Part shown: piece by piece, positions 24,169 to 32,275 of the stretch | Numbering within the stretch: position 1 is the first letter of the stretch | Layout: each line of letters opens with the position of its first letter | Assembly: GCA_019322815.1 (NCBI GenBank) | Contig: JAHWIB010000006.1 | Coordinates: 1-37,381 of the forward strand | Reading direction: 5' to 3' | Length of the DNA stretch: 37,381 nucleotides | Source: Candidatus Woesearchaeota archaeon | Lineage (GTDB): Archaea; Nanobdellota; Nanobdellia; Woesearchaeales; WJKL01 | The notes under the pieces: model-generated | What the model saw: only the letters and a program-made list of their open reading frames with translations | Database searches by the model: none | What the model was told of the DNA's origin: nothing | Made by a program: the position numbers and the translations under genes

Positions 24169-25304
24169 TCTGTTATTGTCTGTTTTGCTTTTATTGTCTT
24201 ATCAAAAGCTGTTTTAATATGGTCAGAAGTCACATCTCTGCCCCCTAAACCAACAATGAAATTATTTATAATTATATCTTTATTCTGCAAGGCAGATCTT
24301 ATATCAGAAAATAAAGCTCCATGCTGGCCAAATGAAATATCCCTGTCCAAGACTGCAATTGCTTTTAGTTTTGAAGCTGCTTTGATTATATCTTCTTCTG
24401 GAAAAGGCCTAAATGTTTTTACTTTAATCAAACCAACTTTTTTGCCTTTTTTTCTTAATTCTTCAACAACATGCCTTGCTGTTGCTGTAATTGTACCCAT
24501 TGCCATAACAGCATAGTCTGCATCTTTTGTCATGAATTCTTCGATTAGTCCATTTCCATAAGATCTATTGAATATATTTGAAAATTCTTCATGAGTTTTC
24601 TTGATTAAGCTTATTGATTTTTGCATTGCTTCCTGCTGCTGATATTTGAATTCCATAAATGAATTTGGAAATCCAATCGGGCCCATTGAAATTGGTTTTT
24701 TTGGGTCTAATCTATATAATGGAGAATATGAAGGAAGGAATTTATCAACTTCTTTTTGCTCTGGAATATCAACTGGTTCAAAGACATGGCTTAAAGTAAA
24801 ACCATCCAAGCAAACCATTGCAGGAAGTAAAATATCTTTATTCTCAGCTATTCTATAAGCCATTATAATCCTATCTAATGCTTCCTGAGCAGATTCTACA
24901 TAAAACTGCATCCAGCCAGAATCTCTTGATGCAATGCTGTCACTATGGTCTCCCCATATATTTATTGGAGCTGATAATGCTCTGTTTACAATGGCCATTA
25001 CTACCGGCAGCCTCATTCCAGAAGTCACAAAAAGAATCTCGTGCATAAGGGCCAGACCTTGGGAAGCTGTTGCTGTAAATGTTCTTGCTCCAGCTGCCTG
25101 CGCTCCTAAACAAGCTGATAAAGCTGAATGTTCTGATTCTACATCTAAAAATTCAGAATCCATATCTCTATCATAAACAAAGTCTGCAATCCTTTCAACA
25201 ATATGGGTTTGAGGTGTAATAGGATATGCTGCTATGACCGATGGTCTGCATAGCTTGGCAGCAATAGCAACTGCTTTTGATGTTTCAATTACTTTTTTTG
25301 CCAT
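24156..25304 (-). CDS. porA: Pyruvate:ferredoxin oxidoreductase, alpha subunit
   Basis: A 382-aa subunit with the TPP pyrimidine-binding domain first (AYPITPQTHIVERIADF, VESEHSALSACLGAQAAGARTFTATASQGLALMHE), and the transketolase C-terminal-like domain after residue 255 (YAVMAMGTITATARHVVEELR, FRPFPEEDI). The pattern RALSAPINIWGDHSD is typical of pyruvate-specific PorA proteins, rather than the 2-oxoglutarate or indolepyruvate enzymes. It pairs with porB immediately downstream. Upstream, instead of porD directly, there is a membrane protein gene. Confidence 0.92.
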   Translation of the reverse strand: MAKKVIETSKAVAIAAKLCRPSVIAAYPITPQTHIVERIADFVYDRDMDSEFLDVESEHSALSACLGAQAAGARTFTATASQGLALMHEILFVTSGMRLPVVMAIVNRALSAPINIWGDHSDSIASRDSGWMQFYVESAQEALDRIIMAYRIAENKDILLPAMVCLDGFTLSHVFEPVDIPEQKEVDKFLPSYSPLYRLDPKKPISMGPIGFPNSFMEFKYQQQEAMQKSISLIKKTHEEFSNIFNRSYGNGLIEEFMTKDADYAVMAMGTITATARHVVEELRKKGKKVGLIKVKTFRPFPEEDIIKAASKLKAIAVLDRDISFGQHGALFSDIRSALQNKDIIINNFIVGLGGRDVTSDHIKTAFDKTIKAKQTITEWLF

Positions 25305-25325
25305 ATATTTTTTCTTGCCTCTTTT

Positions 25326-25850
25326 TTATATTTTAATATATGTTTCCTTTGGCTCTCTTTTTTCATTTAAATCTGCATATTCTTCAGCTACTTCGATTTT
25401 TGACTGTTTTTCTTCAAATTTATCAACTTCATCTGTCCATTCTACTTCTTTTGATTTTTTATTTTCACTACTATTTTCTCCGTTTATCTCTTCTTCATTT
25501 TCAGTTTCATTTTTATCTTCTATTTTTTTTTCTTTTTTCTTTTCTAATTTTATTTTTTTAGCTTCCTTTTTCTCTTCTTTTTTTATTTTTTTCTCGGTTT
25601 TCTTTTCTTTCATAGCTTTTTTTATATTTTTAAGGAACACTTTTAATGCAAATAATATCAGTAAAATTATTATAGATATCAGGATGAAAAATGTTATTGT
25701 CTGAATAATTACGCTTAAGAATCCTGGACATGTGCCTGTTTTTAAGATGCCACAAAGAAATTCTCCATTATTTGAATTTTTTCCTTGGAACATCAAATAT
25801 ATTGCTGCTATTAAAGATACTACTAAAATAACTTTATTTTTAAACTTCAT
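25326..25850 (-). CDS. Membrane protein with long charged tail inside the por operon
   Basis: A 174-aa protein of unknown function. TM1 (about 6-21) and TM2 (about 46-72) are linked by a short loop with two cysteines (FLCGILKTGTCPGF). The remaining 100 residues are a Lys/Glu-rich, probably coiled-coil or disordered cytosolic tail. The end, about 140-174, is acidic with aromatic residues (VEWTDEVDKFEE). A strong ribosome-binding site, GAGGTGGAT (25856-25864), lies 5 bp before the ATG. A 20-codon open frame (25843-25902) overlaps the porD stop by ATGA and bridges the gap, but I do not claim it as a gene. Placement between porD and porA suggests a role with the enzyme, possibly as a membrane tether (inference). 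Confidence 0.72.
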   Translation of the reverse strand: MKFKNKVILVVSLIAAIYLMFQGKNSNNGEFLCGILKTGTCPGFLSVIIQTITFFILISIIILLILFALKVFLKNIKKAMKEKKTEKKIKKEEKKEAKKIKLEKKKEKKIEDKNETENEEEINGENSSENKKSKEVEWTDEVDKFEEKQSKIEVAEEYADLNEKREPKETYIKI

Positions 25851-25898
25851 TTTTTATCCACCTCATCGATTTTGCTGTCACCTCTTTTTTTGTAAACT

Positions 25899-26165
25899 TC
25901 ATTTTTTTTCTTTAACCATTTCAATACATTTAACAGGACATTCTGTTGCACAGATTCCACAGCCTTTGCAGAAATCATAATCAACTTTTGCTTTTCCGTC
26001 TTTTTTATCCATTATTATGGCATTGTCTGGGCAGGATTGCCAGCATTTTCCGCATTTTATACATTTATCTTTGTTTATAACTGGCTTTAATGTTCTCCAT
26101 CCGCCTGTTTTATTCTTTTTTGATGAGCCAGGCTCTGTTATTACAGCTCCGATGTTAAATTTCAT
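25899..26165 (-). CDS. porD: Pyruvate:ferredoxin oxidoreductase, delta (ferredoxin) subunit
   Basis: An 88-aa two-cluster ferredoxin subunit. Both motifs are complete: Cys35, 38, 41, 45 (CIKCGKCWQSCP) and Cys66, 69, 72, 76 (CKGCGICATECP). The N-terminal GAVITEPGSSKKNKTGGWRT is the typical PorD lead-in that binds the rest of the complex. It passes electrons from PorB towards external ferredoxin. Its ATG overlaps the stop of the upstream zinc-ribbon gene (ATGA), and its own stop overlaps a short frame before the membrane protein. Confidence 0.93.
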   Translation of the reverse strand: MKFNIGAVITEPGSSKKNKTGGWRTLKPVINKDKCIKCGKCWQSCPDNAIIMDKKDGKAKVDYDFCKGCGICATECPVKCIEMVKEKK

Positions 26166-26296
26166 TTTTTAATTTTCTTTTCAATTATCAAGGGCCCTAC
26201 ATACCCACATTTTTTGCATATATATTTTCCAAATTTTCCTCCCATATAAAAAGTTATGTCAAAGGATTTACAACTTGGACAAATTTTTATTTTCAT
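26162..26296 (-). CDS. 44-aa zinc-ribbon protein inside the por operon
   Basis: A very short protein, MKIKICPSCKSFDITFYMGG..., with two CxxC pairs (Cys6/Cys9 and Cys27/Cys30). The order and the ending CKKCGYVGPLI are typical of a small archaeal zinc ribbon. It is translationally coupled on both sides: its ATG overlaps the porG stop, and its stop overlaps the porD start, both as ATGA. That arrangement makes it a real gene despite its length. No role in the oxidoreductase is established; it could help assembly or be an unlinked passenger. Confidence 0.75.
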   Translation of the reverse strand: MKIKICPSCKSFDITFYMGGKFGKYICKKCGYVGPLIIEKKIKK

Positions 26297-26835
26297 TTAA
26301 TCTTCTTATAAACTTCTTTTACTGCTTGTTTATTCAAATCAATTATTTTTTTTTTACCTTTGAATCTTTCTTCAATTCCTTGATATAATGATTCTAAGCT
26401 GACTAAATCTGTGACTTTTGAAAATGCTCCCAGCATCGCTGTATTTACAATGCTGCTTTTAAATAATTTTAATGCAATAGAAGTTGCATCTACTGTATGA
26501 ATCTTATATTTTCCTTTTATTTTAAATTCTTTTGGAGACTTATTTGAATTTATTATAATAATTCCATTCTTTTTTAGGCCTTCTGTTATATCTATAGTCT
26601 CTAATAATGATGAATCTAACACAACAACAACATCTGGATTATAGATTAAAGATCTTATGTGGATAGGTTCTTTTGATATTCTTGTATATGAAAATGAGGG
26701 AGCACCTCTTCTTTCTACTCCAAAAGAAGGCATAGCTTGAGATTGGTATTTATCATAAAATGCTGCAATTGCAAGTATTTGAGAAAAAGTTACTGCTCCC
26801 TGGCCCCCTCTTCCAATTGTCTTGATTTCAATCAT
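26293..26835 (-). CDS. porG: Pyruvate:ferredoxin oxidoreductase, gamma subunit
   Basis: A 180-aa subunit with the family start EIKTIGRGGQGAVTFSQILAIAA, followed by PSFGVERRGAPSFSYTRIS, DVVVVLDSSLLE, and VNTAMLGAFSKV. All are standard for the gamma subunit, which forms part of the CoA-binding side of the enzyme. It is the first gene of the operon. A minus-strand box A (CTATTTAAAGC, at 26877-26887) gives a leader of about 20 nt that includes a GAGGAT ribosome-binding-site-like stretch near 26850. Confidence 0.92.
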   Translation of the reverse strand: MIEIKTIGRGGQGAVTFSQILAIAAFYDKYQSQAMPSFGVERRGAPSFSYTRISKEPIHIRSLIYNPDVVVVLDSSLLETIDITEGLKKNGIIIINSNKSPKEFKIKGKYKIHTVDATSIALKLFKSSIVNTAMLGAFSKVTDLVSLESLYQGIEERFKGKKKIIDLNKQAVKEVYKKIK

Positions 26836-26876
26836 ATCTTAACAGAATTATCCTCTATTTTTAATGTTTTTGGTAA

Positions 26877-26887
26877 GCTTTAAATAG
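26877..26887. promoter_or_regulatory. Shared box A for por operon and nop5
   Basis: GCTTTAAATAG contains a self-complementary TTTAAA. It is about 28 bp before the nop5 ATG (26911), consistent with leaderless transcription, and about 48 bp from the porG ATG on the opposite strand, consistent with a short leader. A single element could serve both genes. Confidence 0.5.
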
Positions 26888-26910
26888 AAAATAATGTTCT
26901 TTTTAAATAT

Positions 26911-27618
26911 ATGAAATTTGAAGAATATAGGAAGAAAAATATAGAAGAGACCAGAAAAAAAATAAAAGAAAGTGTTAAACCAGATAATTTTATACTGCAG
27001 ACTATAAATAATATTGATGAGATAAGCAAAGTATGTAATATTCTTGTCAAAAGACTGCGCGAGTGGTATGAACTTTATAATCCTGAGTTCTCTAGAAAAT
27101 TTACAGATCATGAAGTGTTTGTTAAGTTTATTATTGAAGGAAAAGATAAGAAGATTAAAACTTCTATGGGTGCTGATTTGAATAAAGAGGATTTAAGGCC
27201 TATATTGGAAATAGCTAAAGAATTGAATGAACTCTATAAATTTAAAGACAAACAAAAAGAATATTTGAAGAAAGTGATGGAAAAAAATAATCCTAATCTA
27301 ACAGCTGTTGCCGGCTATTTGATTGGAGCAAAATTAATTTCTCTTGCAGGTGATTTAAGAAGACTAGTTATGTTTCCTGCTTCTACTGTTCAATTGCTTG
27401 GAGCTGAGAAAGCATTGTTTAGGCATATGAAAACCGGAGCAAGAGCTCCAAAGCATGGAATAATCCATGAACATCCAATTGTTTCCAATGCAAAAGAGAA
27501 GGGAAAAGCTGCAAGAGCTGTTGCTGATAAGATTTCTATTGCTGCTAAAATTGATTTTTTCAAAGGCAAGTTTATCGGAGATAAATTAAGGAGAGAGTTG
27601 GAGGAGAGGTTTAGTTGA
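26911..27618 (+). CDS. Shortened Nop5/Nop56-type box C/D RNP scaffold
   Basis: A 235-aa protein with the coiled-coil region (about 20-115, including the conserved VKRLREWYELYNPEF) and the Nop domain (about 130-220). The Nop domain carries LLGAEKALFRHMKTGARAPKHGIIHEHP and ARAVADKISIAAKIDFF, which bind box C/D RNA and L7Ae. The N-terminal fibrillarin-binding domain of about 120 residues present in typical archaeal Nop5 is missing, and the basic C-terminal tail is short. The start is set by a leaderless box A. The stop codon lies within sequence derived from a PEP-utilizer paralog, so the C-terminus was probably truncated by a deletion. Confidence 0.85.
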   Translation: MKFEEYRKKNIEETRKKIKESVKPDNFILQTINNIDEISKVCNILVKRLREWYELYNPEFSRKFTDHEVFVKFIIEGKDKKIKTSMGADLNKEDLRPILEIAKELNELYKFKDKQKEYLKKVMEKNNPNLTAVAGYLIGAKLISLAGDLRRLVMFPASTVQLLGAEKALFRHMKTGARAPKHGIIHEHPIVSNAKEKGKAARAVADKISIAAKIDFFKGKFIGDKLRRELEERFS

Positions 27619-27658
27619 AGTAGATGCTGATAAAGGAGTTATTAGGAAGATAAAATGA
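27611..27658 (+). pseudogene. 16-codon remnant of a PEP-utilizer paralog C-terminus
   Basis: In the frame starting at 27611 these 48 bases read [15 protein letters not shown] followed by TGA, the exact end of the swivelling-domain paralogs downstream. They match the end of the first intact paralog (29039-29086) at 43 of 48 bases by my count. The nop5 stop codon (27616-27618) lies inside this stretch in another frame, and the next gene's ATG overlaps its stop. The remnant is best explained by deletion of an extra paralog together with the nop5 3' end. Confidence 0.75.
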
Positions 27659-29085
27659 TCAATCCAAAAAAAGAACTGTTTAAGTGGGGGCCTATTGATG
27701 GTAAGCCAATCTATGTAAGTGTTTTTATAGAACCTTTTGAAATTTACCCTAGATTTATAGATGGCACATGGCCTGATCTTCTTGGATATTTTAAAGATGG
27801 TAAAGTTGTCTTTATTGCAGATTATCCTGCTCTTAGAAAAAGAGGATTGTCTTTATTTAAAAAATATGTTTTAAAAAATGAAAACTTAAAAAAACATCAT
27901 AAAGATTGGGTTAAAACTACAAAGAAGATAATAAAGTTTGAAAATAAGATTAATAAAGGCCTTTTAAAATTTTCAGATAATGAGTTAAATAAATTGTTTG
28001 CTTCTTTTTATAAATTAGATATTGATTTTTGGTTAAGAGGTTTTTTACCTGAATTGGCTAATTATGGGGCAGAGCCATTTCTGCAGAACAAGATATTAAA
28101 GTTTGATAAACTTAATTTTGTTGAAATATTTGAAAAGCTTAGTGCTCCTGAGCAGATCTCTTTTTTTCAAAAAGAAGAATTAGAGTTTATGAAAATAAAG
28201 CTGATTCATGACAAGAAAAAACAGCTTGAGGAATTAAAAAAACATCAAAAAAAGTATTATTGGTTAAGGAATAGTTATGGATTTACTAAGGTTTTAGATA
28301 TTAATTTTTTCAAAAATGAGCTTAAGAATATTTCTAAAAAAGATGCTGAGAAAAAGATTAATGAGATAAAGAATTATGTTGGTAAAATAAAACAGGAGAA
28401 GAAAAGGGTTATTAAGAAATATAAAATAGATGATAATATTGTTAATATTGCCAACAAACTTGCTTATTGCGTATGGTGGCAGGATTTAAGGAAGAAATTT
28501 ATCTTTATAGGAAACCATATTATAACTAAGTTTATTGAGGAGATTTCAAAAAGAAAAAAAATTCCATTTAAAGAATTAAGCTATTATTGTCTGAATGAAA
28601 TTGTTGAACTTTTAAAGGAAAATAAGAGGGTAAATGTTAAAGAAAGATTAAAAGATTTTGTTACATATTATCATGAAAGAAAAAAAATAAAATATATTTC
28701 TGGCAAAAAAGCAGCTAAGTTAGCCAAGCCTTATGTTGAGGTTAAGATTAATTCTAATTTGAAAGAATTCAAAGGAACTGTTGTCAGCAGAGGAAAAACT
28801 CTTATGGGAAAAGCAAAGATCCTTCTTACTCCTAGGAATTTAAACAAGATGAATAAGGGAGATATACTAGTTGCGCCAATGACTTCTCCTGATTATGTTA
28901 TTGCAATGAGGAAAGCTTCTGCAATCATCACAGATGAAGGCGGTATGACAAGCCATGCTGCAATTGTTTCCAGAGAATTAGGGATTCCCTGCATTGTTGG
29001 GACTAAAATTGCCACAAAAATTTTAAAGGATGGAATGTTAGTAGAAGTAGATGCTGATAAGGGGATTATTAGAAAGATAAAATGA
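27655..29085 (+). CDS. PEP-utilizer swivelling-domain protein, paralog A
   Basis: A 476-aa protein. The first 370 residues are mostly helical with a charged coiled-coil stretch, and contain [26 protein letters not shown], the pattern found just before the phosphohistidine domain in PEP synthase and rifampin phosphotransferase. From about 375 comes the swivelling domain: [31 protein letters not shown], then [21 protein letters not shown] with active-site His434, and [11 protein letters not shown]. There is no ATP-grasp or PEP-binding barrel. The reaction is unknown. The ATG overlaps the stop of the remnant, and the stop overlaps the next gene's ATG. Confidence 0.82.
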   Translation: MINPKKELFKWGPIDGKPIYVSVFIEPFEIYPRFIDGTWPDLLGYFKDGKVVFIADYPALRKRGLSLFKKYVLKNENLKKHHKDWVKTTKKIIKFENKINKGLLKFSDNELNKLFASFYKLDIDFWLRGFLPELANYGAEPFLQNKILKFDKLNFVEIFEKLSAPEQISFFQKEELEFMKIKLIHDKKKQLEELKKHQKKYYWLRNSYGFTKVLDINFFKNELKNISKKDAEKKINEIKNYVGKIKQEKKRVIKKYKIDDNIVNIANKLAYCVWWQDLRKKFIFIGNHIITKFIEEISKRKKIPFKELSYYCLNEIVELLKENKRVNVKERLKDFVTYYHERKKIKYISGKKAAKLAKPYVEVKINSNLKEFKGTVVSRGKTLMGKAKILLTPRNLNKMNKGDILVAPMTSPDYVIAMRKASAIITDEGGMTSHAAIVSRELGIPCIVGTKIATKILKDGMLVEVDADKGIIRKIK

Positions 29086-30035
29086 TAAAATTTATTTTAA
29101 TATTTTTGGCTGATCTTGAAAAAAGGGTTAAAAAAGAAAAACCAGAAGAGCAGCCGCAGGAAGCATTAATTGAAACTAAATTTGAGGATTTGAAAAAAGA
29201 AATTGAGCCTTATAGAAAAGGAATGCCTGAATCTCCTTCTTTAGTAGCAAGAGCCAAAGCAGCTGTTGCAAATGCAGCTAATGTTGCCAGGAATGCTTAT
29301 GATAATACTGTTGGTTATGCAATAGCCAAAGGCCAGAATTGGAAGACAAGAAGACATTTTAGCAAGGATCCAGAAAGTGAGGATAAGATAGTATATTTAA
29401 TGCATGGACTTATGCAGAATGAAGGAAGCCAGCGAAAGTTTGGAAAGCAGCTAAGAAAAGAAGGATTTCAGCCTTATCATTTAAAGGGAAATCATCATTT
29501 GTCAAGAAAAGAAAGTGCAGAAGAGGCTTTTGAACAGATTGAGGATTTTCAAAGAGATACTAAATTAAAAAATCCTTCTAAGAGGCATGATTATTTCAGT
29601 GGCCATAGTAGCGGAGCAGATGTTGGAATATATATGGCTGGAGATAAAAGAATTAAAGAATATGGGATAACTAAAGTTCAGGCAAGGGCTCCTGCTCCAT
29701 ATGGCATAAAAGCAAAAAGAATAGGCCAGAAAATACTTGCTCCTCTGGCAGACAAAGATGATGTCAGCAAGTCAGCAGGAAAACGAAATGCTGTTGAGCT
29801 TGCTGCCAGGGAACCTACTGTTACTGTTGATGTTATTGCAGGCAGATATGATGGCCTTGTTCCTCCTTCTGATGCAGCGTATCAGCATGCTACACATCAT
29901 TATGTTATTGATCATCCTGATTCAACTCATTTTGGGACAAGCGGTGTGAATAAAGATATGAATAATGTTTTTATTGATCATTTGAAAGGTGAAGTAGGGG
30001 AAAAGAAAAAGAAAGAATATAAAAAAGCTGCGTAA
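29082..30035 (+). CDS. Alpha/beta hydrolase in the PEP-utilizer cluster
   Basis: A 317-aa protein with a hydrophobic N-terminal stretch (about 3-11) and a charged, Ala-rich linker. From about residue 100 comes an alpha/beta hydrolase fold: YLMHGLMQN (oxyanion region), nucleophile elbow GHSSG with Ser176, acid Asp257 in [10 protein letters not shown], and His283 in DSTHFGT. All three catalytic residues are in order, so it should be an active esterase, lipase or thioesterase. The substrate is unknown. It is coupled to the upstream paralog by an ATGA overlap and followed 1 bp later by the HAD gene, so it belongs to the same unit. Confidence 0.78.
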   Translation: MIKFILIFLADLEKRVKKEKPEEQPQEALIETKFEDLKKEIEPYRKGMPESPSLVARAKAAVANAANVARNAYDNTVGYAIAKGQNWKTRRHFSKDPESEDKIVYLMHGLMQNEGSQRKFGKQLRKEGFQPYHLKGNHHLSRKESAEEAFEQIEDFQRDTKLKNPSKRHDYFSGHSSGADVGIYMAGDKRIKEYGITKVQARAPAPYGIKAKRIGQKILAPLADKDDVSKSAGKRNAVELAAREPTVTVDVIAGRYDGLVPPSDAAYQHATHHYVIDHPDSTHFGTSGVNKDMNNVFIDHLKGEVGEKKKKEYKKAA

Positions 30036-30036
30036 A

Positions 30037-30801
30037 ATGGATTTTTATAAAGATAAATTAGACCTTCTAATTGTTGATATTGATGATACTTTTGTTTATC
30101 ACAGGACTGTTGCTGCTGCAAATAAATTATTTCTTAGTTTGTTTGGCGTAAAGTTGAAAGATAAGATATATACTACTAAAAAATCTATTTTTCTTATATT
30201 ATTGAATTTTTTTAGATTTAGATTTCAGAAAAAGATATTTAAACTTTTTTTTATAGCTATTTATTTATATTTTCTAAATACAATAAGAGAGATAAATAAT
30301 AAATTCTTTAGAACTATCAGCAGTGAGAAGATTATTAAAATATGGGCTAATGCTGTTATTAATCTTGGAATAAAATCTTCAGAATATCAGCTTTCTAAAA
30401 AAGCAATTAAAAATAATCTTAATCAAAAGGTCTTAGAGATTTATAAATCATTGAAGAAATCTAATCCAAGGATGAAGGTTCTTGCAATAACGCAGAGTTT
30501 CACTGTAAATGGAGATCCTATTAAAGATATTTTAGATATAGATATTATTGAAACTAATAGATTTATTGTTAAAGATGGAATTATAGTAGGAAGTGAAATT
30601 AATATTAAAGGCGGAGAAGATAAAAAGAGGATTGCAGAAGGGGTTATTAAAAAATTAAAAGCAAAGAATATTGGTGTTTTTGTTGATGATTATGACGATG
30701 CTCTTTTATTGAAGCTGAAAAATTTAAGGTTTATATTATATAAGAAAAAATTAAAAAGATTTATAGATTTTGGGGATATTAAAGCATTAAGTTTTAGGTG
30801 A
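30037..30801 (+). CDS. HAD-superfamily phosphatase-like protein
   Basis: A 254-aa protein with HAD motif I DIDDT (Asp14 nucleophile, Asp16 acid), a motif II-type AITQSF, a Lys region GGEDKKRIAEG, and motif IV VDDYDDALL (Asp217, 218, 220, 221). The cap region between motif I and about residue 130 is helical and hydrophobic, with stretches such as KLFFIAIYLYFL that might contact the membrane. The layout resembles phosphoserine phosphatase-like HAD enzymes. It could remove phosphate from a product of the neighbouring swivelling-domain proteins (inference). It starts 1 bp after the hydrolase gene. Confidence 0.78.
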   Translation: MDFYKDKLDLLIVDIDDTFVYHRTVAAANKLFLSLFGVKLKDKIYTTKKSIFLILLNFFRFRFQKKIFKLFFIAIYLYFLNTIREINNKFFRTISSEKIIKIWANAVINLGIKSSEYQLSKKAIKNNLNQKVLEIYKSLKKSNPRMKVLAITQSFTVNGDPIKDILDIDIIETNRFIVKDGIIVGSEINIKGGEDKKRIAEGVIKKLKAKNIGVFVDDYDDALLLKLKNLRFILYKKKLKRFIDFGDIKALSFR

Positions 30802-30814
30802 TAGGTTAATTAAA

Positions 30815-32275
30815 ATGAAGTGGTTTGTATATACAAGAGGAACAATCCCTTTGCACAGAATAGCGCCTGCTTTAGCTAGTATTAATGAGTGCAGTACAAA
30901 ACTTAATGATATACTTTTTGATAAGCTTCTTTATATTAATGAAAAAGATAAATTATGGTTTGCATGGGATAAAGAACAAATAACTGAGGTTGGCAGGAAG
31001 ATACTAGAAAAAATAAAGACAAAAGAAGGCAAAAAAACCCATTTTAATAAAATTAAAATCTTTTTTGACAAAGCAATAAAATCTTCAGAAAGAATAAGAA
31101 AATTAAACCTTAAAGAATTTGATAATGAGGAGATAATTAAACTTTATAAAGAGCATTATGATAATTGTAAGGAAGCACATGGACTAATGGATGTTAATAT
31201 AGATGCAATAGACATCTATCCTGTTGAATATTTAAAAGAAAAAATAAAAAAATCTCTGCCAAAAAATATAGGTTCTCAAGAATTTATTAAGATCTACACT
31301 AAACTTACAACACCTACTTATAAAACTTATGTAAAGAGAGAAGAGATTGAATTGCTTAAAATAGCTTCTAAAATTAGGAAGCAAAATCTTTCTTTTGAAC
31401 GCATAAAGCCTGATTTAAAGAGGGTAATAGATAAATTTTGGTGGACAAGTCTTGGATTTGAATCTATTGACCCTAAATTTGAAGAAGATTTTCTAAAAGC
31501 ACTTAAAGAATATTTAAGGGATATTAAAGATCCAGATGATTATCTTAAGAAGTCAGAAAAGGAGTTTGCAGAAATAAAAAAACAAAGAGACAAGCTTATT
31601 GAAAATTACAACTTAAGCAAAGAAATACAGGATTTAATTAAATTATTTGATGATTATGCTTTGTTTCATGATCTAAGAAAAGAGATGCAGGTTAGAACAG
31701 GATATTCTTTTCAATTATTGATGTATGAAACAGCAAGACGCTTAAGATTAGATAAAAAGGATCTTGAATGGTATTGGCCTGATGAAGTTTGTGATTTGTT
31801 AAAAAATAAAAAGTTTAATAAAAAAGAAGCAGATAAAAGAATAAGGGCAGTATGTGTATTAGCTTCAGAAGGCACATTAAAAACCTATTCAGGAGATGAA
31901 GCAGTTAAAATCAGAAAACAACAATTAGAAGAAGAGGTTAGAAGTACAGCTGAAATAATAGGAACATCAGCATCTCCTGGCAAGGTAATTGCAAATGTTA
32001 AAGTTTGCAATGGAGCAGAAGATGCTTTAAGAAAAATACAAAAAGGAGATGTTTTAGTATGCGGCATGACACTGCCTGATTATGTTCCTGCTATGAAAAA
32101 AGCAGCAGCAATCATAACAGATGAAGGAGGCATAACCTGCCATGCAGCCATTATAAGCAGAGAGTTTAACATACCCTGCATCACAGGAACTAGAATTGCA
32201 ACGAAAGTTTTAAAAGATGGAGATCTTATTGAAATTGATGCTGATAATGGAATTATCAAAAAATTAGAAAAATGA
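30815..32275 (+). CDS. PEP-utilizer swivelling-domain protein, paralog B
   Basis: A 486-aa paralog starting MKWFVYTRGTIPLHRIAP. The helical region (to about 380) contains DYALFHDLRKEMQVRTGYSFQLLMYETARRL and YWPDEVCDLL, the pattern seen before the His domain of rifampin phosphotransferase-type enzymes. The swivelling domain has TSASPGKVIANVKV, GDVLVCGMTLPDYVPAM, and TDEGGITCHAAIISREFNIPC with His443. No ATP-grasp is present. It lies 13 bp after the HAD gene, and its stop overlaps the next paralog's ATG (ATGA), so the two are translated together. Confidence 0.82.
   Translation: MKWFVYTRGTIPLHRIAPALASINECSTKLNDILFDKLLYINEKDKLWFAWDKEQITEVGRKILEKIKTKEGKKTHFNKIKIFFDKAIKSSERIRKLNLKEFDNEEIIKLYKEHYDNCKEAHGLMDVNIDAIDIYPVEYLKEKIKKSLPKNIGSQEFIKIYTKLTTPTYKTYVKREEIELLKIASKIRKQNLSFERIKPDLKRVIDKFWWTSLGFESIDPKFEEDFLKALKEYLRDIKDPDDYLKKSEKEFAEIKKQRDKLIENYNLSKEIQDLIKLFDDYALFHDLRKEMQVRTGYSFQLLMYETARRLRLDKKDLEWYWPDEVCDLLKNKKFNKKEADKRIRAVCVLASEGTLKTYSGDEAVKIRKQQLEEEVRSTAEIIGTSASPGKVIANVKVCNGAEDALRKIQKGDVLVCGMTLPDYVPAMKKAAAIITDEGGITCHAAIISREFNIPCITGTRIATKVLKDGDLIEIDADNGIIKKLEK

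Noticed and set aside
25234..25704. Plus-strand open frame of 156 codons over the por membrane protein gene
   Set aside because: It is the antisense shadow of the Lys/Glu-rich tail and porA start; its Phe/Ser-rich translation has no domain and no ribosome-binding site.
25843..25902. 20-codon open frame bridging porD and the membrane protein gene
   Set aside because: It has an ATGA overlap with porD and a following ribosome-binding site, but it is too short and featureless to claim as a gene; it may only keep ribosomes on the message.
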